64,000 bases of DNA from Bradyrhizobium manausense (GCF_018130615.1 NZ_JAFCKB010000016.1:62001-126000), one strand, 5' to 3'; counted from the first letter of the stretch, positions 50,774 to 60,155 are shown. The notes: generated from the sequence alone by a model not told the origin. Numbers and translations: made by a program.

Positions 50774-50805
50774 AGCGCGCAATGATGATCCATCATCGTC
50801 GCGCT
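50774..50805. terminator. hairpin between convergent TPR and outer-membrane protein genes
   Basis: AGCGCG (50774-50779) pairs with CGCGCT (50800-50805), and inner ATGATG/CATCAT bases pair as well, enclosing a short loop. It lies in the 132-base gap between two convergent stops. The T-run on either side is short, so if it is a bidirectional terminator it is a weak one. Confidence 0.45.
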
Positions 50806-50848
50806 TTGTGAGGCTTTCGCCCGACTGCGGTGCTCGTTCTGCGCCTGA

Positions 50849-52087
50849 CTAGTTGCCGTGCGGGAGCACGAGGAAATTGTGGGTAGCAACGAACATCAGG
50901 CTGTGTGAGTCTGCGGGGCCGGTGCCAGAAACGGTCGGCGTGCCGGTGAGAGGATCGAAGATCGTCGTCCCTGTGCTCGCAAAGCGGTGCTGATAGCGAT
51001 AGGTGAACTGCAAAGATACGTCGCGGATCGGATTGTATCCGTAGGTTGCGGAAATCGAAGCGTAGTCGGTCGTGGTCGTGGTGATCTGCCGGTTGCCGCT
51101 TGCCGAGATAGTCAGGTTCTCGCGGCTGTTGATGAGATAATTCACACTGGCACTGACGGTGTCTCGCTTGATCAGCGAACCTACGATGCTCGGTCCAACA
51201 GACTGACTGGCAATGACCGACAGCGTCGCTGTCTTCATGAATTTGTAGGTGAGAACAGCATCGCCGATCCAATCCAGCGCGGTGCTCCCAATCGGGACGG
51301 CCGAGGTGACGCCGCCGATCGCGGATGTCGAAACGCCGCGGTCCGTCACGAGATACGCAGCGCCGATATTGCCCCTAAAGGACAGTACGGACGACAGGGC
51401 GGTGTCGATACCGACTTGATTGCGATAGATGTCGACTTGCGTGCTGAATGCATTGTCGTAGGCGAGCAGCTCGGCCTCCGACGACAGGCTGACGCCAGTC
51501 GTGGAAGAGACGCCGTGTCGCCACGATCCGCGTGCCAGCGTGTCGGTAAAGGCGGTGCCGCCACTCGATGGCTCATAATAGGTTCGTGTCGAGGTCGCAA
51601 AGAGGCTGACGGTATCACGCGCGCTCAGAGCACGATCAATTCCGCCGGTTGCAGTGACCCGATCGATAAAGCCTGTGGCCGGGGAGATGACGCCGAGGTC
51701 GTTCAACAGCGCCAGTGCCGTACTCTGCTGTCTCCATGCGGCTTCGACGAATTCGCGGTCGAACTTGTTCTTCTCGTGCTGCTCGTAGTGCGCTTTCGCG
51801 CCGTAGGAAAGAGATTCGGTCGAGGCTCCTTCGACGCCAGGACCCCAATATTTCCTGTAAGTGCCATCACCATCGAAAGTGAGCTTGGACGTCGGTGTGA
51901 GAGCCTCGGCCGTCCCGGTGATCGTCGAGTAGGAACCGACCGATCCCGCCGGGGACGACCTCAGAAATTGGTTGCTGTTGAGCTCGACCGTCTCGCTCTC
52001 GGAGGTCTTGAGCGACCAATCCCACGCGAATGCGGCCGCCGGAGCAAGCCCGAGCGACATCGAGACCGCAATCGCAATCCTCTTCAC
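50849..52087 (-). CDS. outer-membrane beta-barrel protein of the EPS export system
   Basis: A GTG start at 52087 gives VKRIAIAVSMSLGLAPAAAFA, a Sec signal. The mature ~390 residues are composed of alternating beta strands with many Thr/Ser/Tyr residues, an overall pattern like the TIGR03016-type barrels (PEP-CTERM system-associated) found in exosortase loci. The C-terminus DSHSLMFVATHNFLVLPHGN has a barrel-like last strand with F. It lies 37 bases after the EpsE-type export gene on this strand, suggesting a role in polymer passage across the outer membrane. Confidence 0.72.
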   Translation of the reverse strand: MKRIAIAVSMSLGLAPAAAFAWDWSLKTSESETVELNSNQFLRSSPAGSVGSYSTITGTAEALTPTSKLTFDGDGTYRKYWGPGVEGASTESLSYGAKAHYEQHEKNKFDREFVEAAWRQQSTALALLNDLGVISPATGFIDRVTATGGIDRALSARDTVSLFATSTRTYYEPSSGGTAFTDTLARGSWRHGVSSTTGVSLSSEAELLAYDNAFSTQVDIYRNQVGIDTALSSVLSFRGNIGAAYLVTDRGVSTSAIGGVTSAVPIGSTALDWIGDAVLTYKFMKTATLSVIASQSVGPSIVGSLIKRDTVSASVNYLINSRENLTISASGNRQITTTTTDYASISATYGYNPIRDVSLQFTYRYQHRFASTGTTIFDPLTGTPTVSGTGPADSHSLMFVATHNFLVLPHGN

Positions 52088-52124
52088 AGTTGGTCCCGCC
52101 CCCGGGTGCACTTAAACTTGCGTC

Positions 52125-52709
52125 TTAGTCGAAGAATCCTCGTTCCGGGACCATGATCACGTCGCCCGCTCGCAGGACGATATTGCCTTCGAGATCCGCG
52201 CCGGCCTCATAAGCCCTATAGTTGAACACATAGATCGTTTCGTCGCCGCCGGGGGCCCGTCGACGCACCTGAATCCGCTTCTTCGCGGCGAAGGGACCAA
52301 GGCCACCGGCAAGCGATATCGCCTGCATCAGGGTGGTCGGCTGCCGGACGACGTAAGGCCCAGGCCTCAAAACTTCGCCCGTGACGAAGACCTTCGGCTT
52401 CAAGTCTTCTTCCGGAACATCCTTCGGCGCATTGGCGAGTGCGACCGTTACGTCCAGGGCGTCGTCCTTGTAATTGGGCTTCAACTTCGCTCTGAGGACG
52501 TTCTCGAGTGCGAGGGGGGTCAGCCCGCGAGCCCGGATATGTCCGGCGAGCGGAAAGGCAATCTCGCCCAGCGGATCAACCACCACAGTCCGGTCGAGCT
52601 TTGGATCCTGCAACACGGTGATTGACAGGGTATCGCCAGGCTTGAGCGTCTGTGAAAAGGCAGAGGTGGCGAAAATGGCCATCAACACTGCCAGCAAAAC
52701 CGTCCGCAT
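52125..52709 (-). CDS. epsE: polysaccharide export protein, Wza/EpsE type (short form)
   Basis: The 194-residue protein has a Sec signal ending TSAFS, then LKPGDTLSITVLQDPKLDRTVVVDPLGEIAFPLAGHIRARGLT, the poly_export domain, and one SLBB-like domain (VFVTGEVLRPGPYVV, MQAISLAGGLGPFA). The mature N-terminus lacks a lipobox cysteine. It is shorter than E. coli Wza and would need the adjacent outer-membrane barrel as pore. The family matches TIGR03028 EpsE proteins of methanolan-type loci. Confidence 0.88.
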   Translation of the reverse strand: MRTVLLAVLMAIFATSAFSQTLKPGDTLSITVLQDPKLDRTVVVDPLGEIAFPLAGHIRARGLTPLALENVLRAKLKPNYKDDALDVTVALANAPKDVPEEDLKPKVFVTGEVLRPGPYVVRQPTTLMQAISLAGGLGPFAAKKRIQVRRRAPGGDETIYVFNYRAYEAGADLEGNIVLRAGDVIMVPERGFFD

Positions 52710-52839
52710 GCTTGTTTCCTCTTCGCGAAGGGCGCAGATGCGCGAAGTAAAGTTTTAATCCTAATCTTTGCTGATCAACTCGAGCCAAGACATGCCCGCT
52801 GAAGCGGGCAACACTCGGAAATTACTGGGTTTGAGGTAC

Positions 52840-53676
52840 TTAAGGAACCCGGGAGAGCTGCTTGACGGGAAAAATGCTGTACTGTTGCTTGTCTGCAATA
52901 ACGTCCCGGACCAATTGGTCGCCGATGACCCTCTGGTTGTTGGCAAATCCGTACACCAGTGCGGTGTCGCAGAGGACGTTGATCATCCGGGGGATGCCGC
53001 CGCTGGCGGCCCCGATCAGCGCGCAGGCCTCTTGCGTAAAGAGGGGGCGCGGGGCGCCCACAGCCTGAAGGCGAAAGGCGATGTAATTGGCAACTTCCCT
53101 TGTATCCAGCGGCCGCAGATGGAAATCCGACGAAATTCGCTGGGCGAACTGGTGCAGCTTGGGCAGCAACAGCAGGTCGCGCAACTGCGGCTGGCCTACA
53201 AGGATCAGCTGCAGCACCTGGAACTTGTCTGCATTGATGTTGGACAGCATCCGCAAATGCTCGAGTGCGTCCGGCTCGAGATTTTGCGCTTCATCGATAA
53301 TCAGAACCGTCCGCCGGCCAGTCGCGTATTGGCCATGGAGAAAATCCTGTAAGTTCTTGAAAAGGTGTGGATAATTTCCGTCGAATGGCTGTCCCAAAGA
53401 CATCAGGATCCATTGAAGCAGCTCCTCGCGCCCCTGCGGTGAGCTTGAGATCAGACCGAGCGTCAATGTCGGGCTGAGCTTCTTGAGGAGGTGCCGCACG
53501 AGGGTCGTCTTGCCGGAGCCGATTTCCCCGGTGATGACAGTAAACCCGGCATTGTTCATGATGCCAAACTCCAGCATCGTGAACGCCATCGAGTGCATCT
53601 TGCCCCAGTAGATCAGGTCTGGGTCGGGCAGAATCGAGAATGGCTTCTCGCGCAGTTGATAATATGACTCGTACAT
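52840..53676 (-). CDS. ExeA-like AAA ATPase, XrtA/PEP-CTERM system-associated type
   Basis: The first residues MYESYYQLREKPFSILPDPDLIYWG are typical of the ExeA/TIGR03015 family of exosortase-associated ATPases. Walker A is TGEIGSGKT, Walker B LIIDEAQN, and RISSDFHLRPLD follows the sensor region; the C-terminal helical lid contains GGIPRMINVLCDTAL. It ends in a short tail. Such ATPases probably power or gate EPS assembly, or cell-wall passage of the exporter. It sits divergent from the EpsF-type gene. Confidence 0.87.
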   Translation of the reverse strand: MYESYYQLREKPFSILPDPDLIYWGKMHSMAFTMLEFGIMNNAGFTVITGEIGSGKTTLVRHLLKKLSPTLTLGLISSSPQGREELLQWILMSLGQPFDGNYPHLFKNLQDFLHGQYATGRRTVLIIDEAQNLEPDALEHLRMLSNINADKFQVLQLILVGQPQLRDLLLLPKLHQFAQRISSDFHLRPLDTREVANYIAFRLQAVGAPRPLFTQEACALIGAASGGIPRMINVLCDTALVYGFANNQRVIGDQLVRDVIADKQQYSIFPVKQLSRVP

Positions 53677-53950
53677 TCTGCCGTTCTCTAGCCTGCCTTC
53701 GCCGCCTTATAGCTCACCTCTCGCAAAACCAGCTATCCGGGCCGCCGCGAGTATTGAACGAAATTGCCTAAAGAACGACTCACGATCGTCATTAAGGCTG
53801 ACAATTCAAATCCTTCTCGCGGCGCAATAATTAATGAGCCTCTATGCAATTTCGATGCTAAAATCCATTTGGAAGATTGCAGGCTGGCCGAACTTACAAA
53901 ATTACGTTTTCGCGCTTTGCAGGTCGCACCAACCAGGTTTCTGAAAACGC

Positions 53951-55315
53951 ATGCTGCAAAAGATTGATTTTGAAGACAGTTTCGACGGTCAGGTCGAGCA
54001 GGATCGGTCTCATCTGCTGCGGCCTTCCTATTATCTCGATATCATCAAACGGCGCTGGCCCTTCTTTGTCCTGCCGTTCATCCTGATTGCCGTTGCCGGA
54101 ACCGCTGCAGTGCTGATCTGGCCCCCGACCTATCTTTCCGAGGGCAAGATTCTCGTCCAGTCGCAGCAGATTCCCACGGAGCTCGTGCGGCCGACCGTCA
54201 CCAGCGCGGCGCAGGAGCGAATCCAGGTCATTCAACAGCGCACGATGACACGGGACAACCTGATCGCGATCGCCGACAAGTTCCAGCTTTTTCCCGAAAA
54301 GCGTACGCTCATGTCGGTGACCGAGCTGGTCGAGCTGATGAAGAAATCGACCAAGATTTCGCCGGTCGATCCCATCCTCGATTTCAAGCAGCGGACGAGG
54401 GCCGCCCTGGAAAATCCGACGATCGTCTTTTCGGTTGGCTTTGAGTATGGCGATCCTGCCGTTGCAGCTCGTGTTGCCAACGAACTGATGACACGAATTC
54501 TGAACGAGGATCTGCGCGATCGGACGAGCCGCGCGACAGACACGTCGCGGTTCTTGTCCCGCGAAGTTCAGCGGCTGCAGACCGAGAATGCGGCACTCGA
54601 TGCAAAGATTGCCCAACTTCGCATTGCCCAGGGTAAACCGGCGACGACGTCCTCCGGCCCGGACCAGCCGACGAGCACGCTCGCTCAATTGAAGGCAGAG
54701 CTGATTCAGAAGAGCGCGCTTTATTCGGACAAGCATCCGACAATCCAGTCGCTGAAGCGCCAGATTCAGGCGATGGAAAGCGTAGCTCAGGCGCCGGCTC
54801 AGACTTCAACCGGAAATGACGCCGCGGCAGCGGCGAGCCTCGATGCTCTTGTCGCTCAGCAGGAAAGCTTGCAGAAAAACCTCGAAACAGCCACTGCCAA
54901 GCTGATGGCCGCACGCTTGGGCGAAAACCTCGAAAAGGATCAGCAGTCCGAAAAGCTCGAGGTCATCGAACAGCCGACCGCGCCTCAGGAGCCGATCAAG
55001 CCGCATCGTCCAAAGCTCTTGGCCCTTACGATGGCTCTCGCGTTTGCAGCTGGCGTGGGCCTGACGTTTGTTCTCGAGCTGACCGACAAGGCGATTCGGC
55101 GAAGCAGCGATTTATCTGCGATCGTCGATAACCGTCTCATTGTTCCGGTGCCTTATATTGCGACCAAGGCGGAGCTGCGCCGGCAGAAGGTTCGCGGCAT
55201 CGCTGCCGTCGTGGTCGTGGTCCTGGTCGTCGTCGCCCTCCTTGGAGGCGCCTACTTCTTCATGCCGCCGCTCGATCTCATGCTCGCGAAGGCGCGGGCG
55301 GGTCTGTTCCGCTAA
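53951..55315 (+). CDS. epsF: polysaccharide chain-length determinant, Wzz/EpsF type
   Basis: The 454-residue inner-membrane co-polymerase has a cytoplasmic N-terminus with RPSYYLDIIKRRWPFFVLP, a membrane helix at about 35-55 and a periplasmic helical region. The coiled coil at about 190-320 includes QTENAALDAKIAQLRIAQGK. A second helix lies at about 350-370. A third at about 415-435 follows a cytoplasmic loop. The overall layout matches the XrtA/EpsF chain-length proteins. The kinase gene begins 14 bases after its stop, so it is the split Wzc type. Confidence 0.88.
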   Translation: MLQKIDFEDSFDGQVEQDRSHLLRPSYYLDIIKRRWPFFVLPFILIAVAGTAAVLIWPPTYLSEGKILVQSQQIPTELVRPTVTSAAQERIQVIQQRTMTRDNLIAIADKFQLFPEKRTLMSVTELVELMKKSTKISPVDPILDFKQRTRAALENPTIVFSVGFEYGDPAVAARVANELMTRILNEDLRDRTSRATDTSRFLSREVQRLQTENAALDAKIAQLRIAQGKPATTSSGPDQPTSTLAQLKAELIQKSALYSDKHPTIQSLKRQIQAMESVAQAPAQTSTGNDAAAAASLDALVAQQESLQKNLETATAKLMAARLGENLEKDQQSEKLEVIEQPTAPQEPIKPHRPKLLALTMALAFAAGVGLTFVLELTDKAIRRSSDLSAIVDNRLIVPVPYIATKAELRRQKVRGIAAVVVVVLVVVALLGGAYFFMPPLDLMLAKARAGLFR

Positions 55316-55329
55316 TCCGAGAGGTTCTG

Positions 55330-56139
55330 ATGGACTCGATCAAGCAGGCCGTGGAGCTGGCGCGCTCCAGCGACAGTCTCGTACAGCAGGAGCTCATCGG
55401 CGGATCGAAGCCGATCGCTGCAGGGCAGCGCGAGCCGGTCTTGGTACGAGAAGTCCGTCTCGATCCGGATCATCTCGAGGCCAATCGTATCGTGGCTTTC
55501 ACGACCGGTGGCGAAAGCGGCCGCTACTACGACATGTTGCGCACCCAGGTGCTGCAGGAGATGGACAAGAAGAACTGGCAGTTTCTCGCTGTCACTTCGC
55601 CCACTGCTGGATGCGGAAAAACCGTGACTGCGTGCAATCTCGCGATGAGCATTGCAAGGCTTCCCGAGCGGTCGGCGCTGATCGTCGATCTCGATTTGCG
55701 CAAGCCTATGGTCGCGAACTATTTCGGATTGCCACGGAGCGGCGGCGTTCTCAGTGTGCTCGATGGACAGATCCCGGTTTCGGCGGCGGTCACAAAGGCC
55801 GCGGTCGGGCCGAACAGCTTGTTTGTGTTGCCAGGCTCGGCGCCAACGCACGGTTCGTCCGAGTGGATGGCCTCACAGACCATGACGGTGTTGCTTCAGG
55901 CGATCAAACGGGAGTTCCGTTCCCATACCGTGATCTTCGATTTGCCGCCCATGCTGCTCGGGGATGACGTGATCTCGATCCTGCCGCGCATGGATGCGGT
56001 CCTGCTGGTGACCGGCGTGGGAAGCTCATCGGTGGCCGACGTCAAGGAATGTCAGAAGCACCTCGAGCGTGTCCCCGTTGTGCGCGTTGTCGTCAACAAG
56101 GCGTCTGAAAAGATCGATACCTATTACGGGTACTACTAG
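55330..56139 (+). CDS. epsG: EpsG-type bacterial tyrosine kinase (CpsD/CapB-like)
   Basis: The 269-residue protein has the BY-kinase features: Walker A SPTAGCGKT (90-98), Walker A' ALIVDLDLRKP (116-126) and Walker B HTVIFDLPP (199-207). It ends in a short tyrosine cluster, IDTYYGYY, of the kind that is autophosphorylated. It controls chain-length and polymer export together with the EpsF-type partner just upstream. The N-terminal ~55 residues may interact with that partner's cytoplasmic loop. The kinase RANT-type acceptor loop is retained. Confidence 0.9.
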   Translation: MDSIKQAVELARSSDSLVQQELIGGSKPIAAGQREPVLVREVRLDPDHLEANRIVAFTTGGESGRYYDMLRTQVLQEMDKKNWQFLAVTSPTAGCGKTVTACNLAMSIARLPERSALIVDLDLRKPMVANYFGLPRSGGVLSVLDGQIPVSAAVTKAAVGPNSLFVLPGSAPTHGSSEWMASQTMTVLLQAIKREFRSHTVIFDLPPMLLGDDVISILPRMDAVLLVTGVGSSSVADVKECQKHLERVPVVRVVVNKASEKIDTYYGYY

Positions 56140-56182
56140 GGGTGCGGGATCGCTCGGTTTGGCCGACGGTCAAATCGAGATC

Positions 56183-56944
56183 CTATCGTGCATCAAACGT
56201 TCCTGCAGGAACGAACGCCGCGATCTCAGCCGCAGGTACGAAATATTTGGCGATGTCGTACGTCTCCTCCTTTCGGGTCACCAGATTGGTCCGTTTCTGA
56301 CTGATCTTCCGGCTCATGATGCCGAGTAGGCACCTTTGCTTCACATCGAAGACGCCCGATCCGGAATTGCCGGTTTTCGCGACGTCGACAATCGCCGTAT
56401 TGAATCGTCGAACTGCCGCAGGAATACGCTCCGGGGTGATGATGCGGGAACGGACAACCGCTTCGGGCACGACCGTGACGACTTCCTGGCCCGGCCGCGG
56501 GGGAGTGTCGCAAAGACGCATGCGTCTGAGCCTCAGCCGCATTGGCAGGAGGTTTTCTTCGACCGCGAGCAGGGTCAGGTCGGTTGCCTCAAGCTGGCCT
56601 TCTTTGATGACCCGCGTCGGAAACTCTTGGCCCGAGATCGTGACCTTTGGTCGCGTAAACCATGTCCGGCCGGCGACGTGCGCAGCGGTCAGAAAGTAGC
56701 CGTGTCCGAGATAGATTCCATAGCCGGGCCCCCATGTCTGCATGGGAGTTTGATGAATATTCACGGCGTATGCGAGCAGGGTCTCGTCGGTCGTTTGGGC
56801 TGTGGCAACCTTGACGGTTGCCAACAGCAGCAACGCCATCCATGAGGTGACCCGAATGGGATGGCTGGCGCTCTCTCTACCACGATCGATATATCGCTTG
56901 GTGCCTTTGCGTTCGTCAGCCGAAGCTATCACGCTTGCCGCCAT
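56183..56944 (-). CDS. secreted trypsin-like serine protease
   Basis: The catalytic triad is visible as LTAAHV (H89), ATDLTLL (D122) and GNSGSG (S194). A hydrophobic segment MALLLLATVKVATAQ near residue 36 is the signal peptide core. The preceding 35 residues (from ATG 56944) are polar and could be an unusually long n-region, or translation might start later. Single-domain S1 proteases like this in EPS loci have been little studied; it could process exosortase substrates or assembly factors. It is 11 bases downstream of the EpsI gene and so is probably co-transcribed with it. Confidence 0.82.
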   Translation of the reverse strand: MAASVIASADERKGTKRYIDRGRESASHPIRVTSWMALLLLATVKVATAQTTDETLLAYAVNIHQTPMQTWGPGYGIYLGHGYFLTAAHVAGRTWFTRPKVTISGQEFPTRVIKEGQLEATDLTLLAVEENLLPMRLRLRRMRLCDTPPRPGQEVVTVVPEAVVRSRIITPERIPAAVRRFNTAIVDVAKTGNSGSGVFDVKQRCLLGIMSRKISQKRTNLVTRKEETYDIAKYFVPAAEIAAFVPAGTFDAR

Positions 56945-56955
56945 TCGAAATCCGA

Positions 56956-57654
56956 TCAGGACCTATCCAGGAAAAATTCCCTCTCCTGAGATGGCAACGC
57001 GGTGAGCAGATCGCGGATGAACTGGTCCTGCAGCTTGAAGGACGCCTCCTTGTTGAGGCCGATTGTCGATACCCTGATCAGGGAGCCATCGGGAATGATG
57101 CCCCGCAACCCGTATTTAAGGCGGCTGATCTGATTGTCGACGACACCGTTGGAGATTTCGTTGCCGACCTTCATCCAATAGGTGATCGGTTCGTAACGCG
57201 ATTCTCGTTCCGCAATCAGCCGCGTGATCTTCAGCGCGCCGTCGGAAACGGCGAGTGTCGAGGCGTTCTTCTCGGACACGCGAAAGCCATTCGCGGTATA
57301 GCAGATCTCGGGCCGATGAGCCTTCAGCTTGTAGTTCTGAACTGGGCCGTAGGCGACCAGCAGCATCACGATATGGCCTTCGCCGTCGGTGTAGCCCCGC
57401 GCGACTTCCTGGCTGTAGACCTTGGCTGAAAGAGGGTCCGGCGGCTGGACATAGGCTTCCGGATCGACCGGCTTGACGGGGCTGATTTCGGGCACCAGCT
57501 TCCAGGTGCCAAACTGCTTCGGAATGACGGTTTCGAGGCTCTGGGACGCTGTCGTGCGCGCCATCAATTGACGTGGTGCGAAGACCTCTCCTGCTATGGC
57601 CGTGCCAGCAATCGCGATCGATGCGAGAACAACTCCAACCCGGCTGGACTTCAT
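56956..57654 (-). CDS. epsI: EpsI-family protein (exosortase-associated)
   Basis: The 232-residue protein starts with a signal-anchor (GVVLASIAIAGTAIAGEVF) and contains the family signature HRPEICYT, with C118 and H113, followed by RLIAERESRYEPITYWMKVG. EpsI proteins accompany exosortases and are often fused to XrtA; here the gene is separate. The precise activity is unknown, although a transferase or protease role with exosortase is suspected. The gene leads a two-gene unit with the serine protease. Confidence 0.9.
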   Translation of the reverse strand: MKSSRVGVVLASIAIAGTAIAGEVFAPRQLMARTTASQSLETVIPKQFGTWKLVPEISPVKPVDPEAYVQPPDPLSAKVYSQEVARGYTDGEGHIVMLLVAYGPVQNYKLKAHRPEICYTANGFRVSEKNASTLAVSDGALKITRLIAERESRYEPITYWMKVGNEISNGVVDNQISRLKYGLRGIIPDGSLIRVSTIGLNKEASFKLQDQFIRDLLTALPSQEREFFLDRS

Positions 57655-57927
57655 CGTGCGGCTCCTGTTGCGACGGTTTGATTGTTAGCCGTTCTCGCCA
57701 GTCGGATAAAGGGCCGATGCTGCTGACTTACCTCACAAAAGTGTCACGGACGGGCCGCAACCCCGAATTCCCGGATTAAGCTAAATAGCGAATTCTCGAC
57801 GGGGCGCGTTCGGCCGTCTCGACGGCTGCCCATCGGGCCTTTACTGATGCTTCCATGCTCAAAGCCGGGGCGGACTTTGGTTGCTCCTGGACCCTTAACT
57901 ATTCTGAATTGAAGAACGGAGCGTCGG

Positions 57928-58806
57928 GTGAATAGGCTTCGCAACTTGTACATTGCTCGTGTGGTGTTGTTCCTGTCGGCGTCCGGCTTGGTTCTCGGTG
58001 CTTGCGGACAGAAGAGCGGAGAGCAGCCGACTGCAGCCAAAGGCCAGGTCGTTGCCCACGTTGGAAACGAAGTCATCACCACGCAGGAGCTCGAAAACGA
58101 GTTCAGGTTCGCCAACGTCCCGCCGGACAAGCAGAAGGATCCCGAGGTGCTGAAGCGGGTGCTCGGCGAGATCGTCGTGCGAAAATACCTTATGCAGCAG
58201 GCAATGACGGCGAAATTGGATCGCGAACCCGGAGTGCTTCTGGATCTGTTGCGGGCTCGCGAACAGGTTCTTGGCAATGCGACGCTCAATCGCGCCGCGA
58301 ACGCCAAAGCGGCCAACAGGACCGATCTCGATCGTTACATCGCAAAGAACGCATGGAAGTTCGGCGATCGAAAGTTGTTCAGTGTGGAAGAGGTCATCAT
58401 TCCGATGACTCCCGCCACGCAGGCTTTCGTGAGCGCGAACAAGGACGCCAAGACGCTCGACGAAGTGCAGCAACAACTGGCGGCAAATGGAATCCCCCAT
58501 GCGCGCCAAGCCGGCGTGCTCTCGAGCAGCGATTTTTCGGAGGAGCTCGCGGGGCTGGTCCAGAGGCGGAAGGACGACGACATCTTCTTCACCCGCGTGG
58601 GTTCGAACGGGATGTTTTTCAAGGTGAAGAGCGAAGAGACGCGCCCGCTGGAAGGGGAGGCTGCGCTGAACACGGCACGACAGGCGATGCGGGCGGACAC
58701 AATCGCGGCGGAGCTTGGCTTGGCCGCTTATTCAGCACGACTCGAGGCGAAATATGAGGGCGAGTATGCCGACCTCATGAAGCAGGGTGACGCCAAGTCA
58801 CAATAG
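57928..58806 (+). CDS. epsD: EpsD-family peptidyl-prolyl cis-trans isomerase lipoprotein
   Basis: The GTG at 57928 follows GGAG. The N-terminal signal ends LVLGAC, a lipobox. The SurA-like N-terminal region (VVAHVGNEVITTQELENEFRF) is followed by the parvulin-type domain in FSVEEVIIPMTPATQAFV and QAGVLSSSDFSEELAGLVQRR. Together they match TIGR02925 EpsD proteins, which occur in methanolan-type loci. It probably chaperones export or exosortase-linked proteins in the periplasm. It is the first gene of the plus-strand exosortase unit. Confidence 0.88.
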   Translation: MNRLRNLYIARVVLFLSASGLVLGACGQKSGEQPTAAKGQVVAHVGNEVITTQELENEFRFANVPPDKQKDPEVLKRVLGEIVVRKYLMQQAMTAKLDREPGVLLDLLRAREQVLGNATLNRAANAKAANRTDLDRYIAKNAWKFGDRKLFSVEEVIIPMTPATQAFVSANKDAKTLDEVQQQLAANGIPHARQAGVLSSSDFSEELAGLVQRRKDDDIFFTRVGSNGMFFKVKSEETRPLEGEAALNTARQAMRADTIAAELGLAAYSARLEAKYEGEYADLMKQGDAKSQ

Positions 58807-58860
58807 GCTGCCGACGCGGCCGCCGTCCAAGCCACTCCTCTTTTGTTCAGTGTATGGAAC

Positions 58861-59082
58861 ATGGCAACCGTATTTGACGTCGTTACCGTCACGAGTTTTG
58901 TCGGGTTGGTGATCGCCTTCTTTCAATTCTCAGATCGCGAGATTCGGACGCTCGTGTACTTGATGTTGGCAGGCGTCGTCTTTGCCGTCGCCAATCAGGT
59001 CGGGAATGCCGGACATTTTATTCTTGCGTCGGTTCTGGTCGTGGCGGGAATAGTCTTCGCTGCGCTGGTCATTAAAAGATAG
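58861..59082 (+). CDS. small membrane protein resembling XrtV sorting-system accessory protein
   Basis: ATG 58861 is chosen because MATVFDVVTV starts with the family pattern as I recall it; a GTG-like extended start at 58843 is possible. The 73-residue product has three hydrophobic helices (FVGLVIAFFQF, LVYLMLAGVVFAVAN, FILASVLVVAGIVFAAL) and the AVANQVGNAG segment found in XrtV accessory proteins. It is immediately upstream of the exosortase, as expected for that pair. Assignment rests on family memory and position. Confidence 0.6.
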   Translation: MATVFDVVTVTSFVGLVIAFFQFSDREIRTLVYLMLAGVVFAVANQVGNAGHFILASVLVVAGIVFAALVIKR

Positions 59083-59156
59083 TCGATTGTTGGAGCGGGC
59101 AATGGTAGTTTCTGCCGTTAAATGAGAATTGATATTTTGTCGCAGAGCTCAAATTG

Positions 59157-60059
59157 ATGACTGATATTCATATCCGTAAATCGTTCGGAGCGGGTTTGTC
59201 GGCATCCCTTTTGGGGCCCGTGCTGGTTGGCGTGGCCATCCTTGGCGCCTATGCGCCGACGATCCGTGGCTTGATCAATGGCCCCTGGCAGACCGAGCAG
59301 GAGGGGCACGGACCTCTCATTATTGCCGCGACGCTGTGGCTGGTTTGGCAATCGCGGGATCGCCTGAAGCGGGTCGAAGTTGCGCCGGCGCCGGTTGCCG
59401 GTTGGGCGGTCCTGCTGTCCGGGCTAGTGCTATTGTACCTCTCGCGGTTGCAGCAAGGGTTGCTGACCGTCGAGATGGGGTCGGTCCTTCCCGTTATTGT
59501 TGGGTCGATCCTGATCTGTGCCGGCTGGCCGATGCTTCGGAGCTTGGCCTTTCCGATCGGCTTCCTGATCTTCGCAGTGCCGATGCCCGACTGGCTCGTC
59601 GATTCGATGACGGTCCCGCTGAAAGTGTTCATTTCCGACACGGTGACCAGGGTTCTCTATGCAGCTGGTTTCCCCGTCGCCCAGAACGGCGTCATGATCA
59701 TGATCGGAACCTATCAACTGCTGGTCAAAGACGCTTGTTCCGGCATGAATTCGATTTTCGCTTTGTCCGCCATTGGCGTGTTCTACGTTTACGCCTTTCG
59801 ATGGAAGGAGAAGTTGCGCGGTCTCCTGCTCCTGTTGTCGATCGTTCCGATCACGATTCTTTCCAACTTCATTCGCGTCTTTGCGTTGGTCCTGATGGCC
59901 TATTACGGTGGGCCTGATCTGATCGAGGGCGTCGTTCACGATCTCACCGGCATCAGCCTGTTCGTCGTGGCGCTGCTTCTGCTGTTCATCTTCGATGGAG
60001 TTCTGGGGATGATCATCAGGCTGGTCGCCAAACTGGGACGCGGCGCTGCCGCGGCCTGA
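59157..60059 (+). CDS. epsH: exosortase (EpsH/XrtV- or XrtB-like)
   Basis: The 300-residue membrane protein has about eight helices and the exosortase catalytic trio: C194 in KDACSGMNSI, R240 in NFIRVFALVL and H261 in VVHDLTGISLF. These residues cleave and transfer proteins carrying a PEP-CTERM-type C-terminal anchor. ATG 59157 is preferred to a TTG at 59154 because it is the standard start. Without the fused EpsI domain it is not the XrtA long form; the small gene ahead of it points to XrtV. The adjacent phosphatase gene is 96 bases downstream. Confidence 0.92.
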   Translation: MTDIHIRKSFGAGLSASLLGPVLVGVAILGAYAPTIRGLINGPWQTEQEGHGPLIIAATLWLVWQSRDRLKRVEVAPAPVAGWAVLLSGLVLLYLSRLQQGLLTVEMGSVLPVIVGSILICAGWPMLRSLAFPIGFLIFAVPMPDWLVDSMTVPLKVFISDTVTRVLYAAGFPVAQNGVMIMIGTYQLLVKDACSGMNSIFALSAIGVFYVYAFRWKEKLRGLLLLLSIVPITILSNFIRVFALVLMAYYGGPDLIEGVVHDLTGISLFVVALLLLFIFDGVLGMIIRLVAKLGRGAAAA

Positions 60060-60155
60060 TGCGGGCTCAATGCCGAGATTGCGCTGTGGCTTCGATTTGC
60101 AAGCGGGATTTCCGGAGTTGGAGCGGCGGCATGGTGCTCGCCGTTGTAGGCGAGC

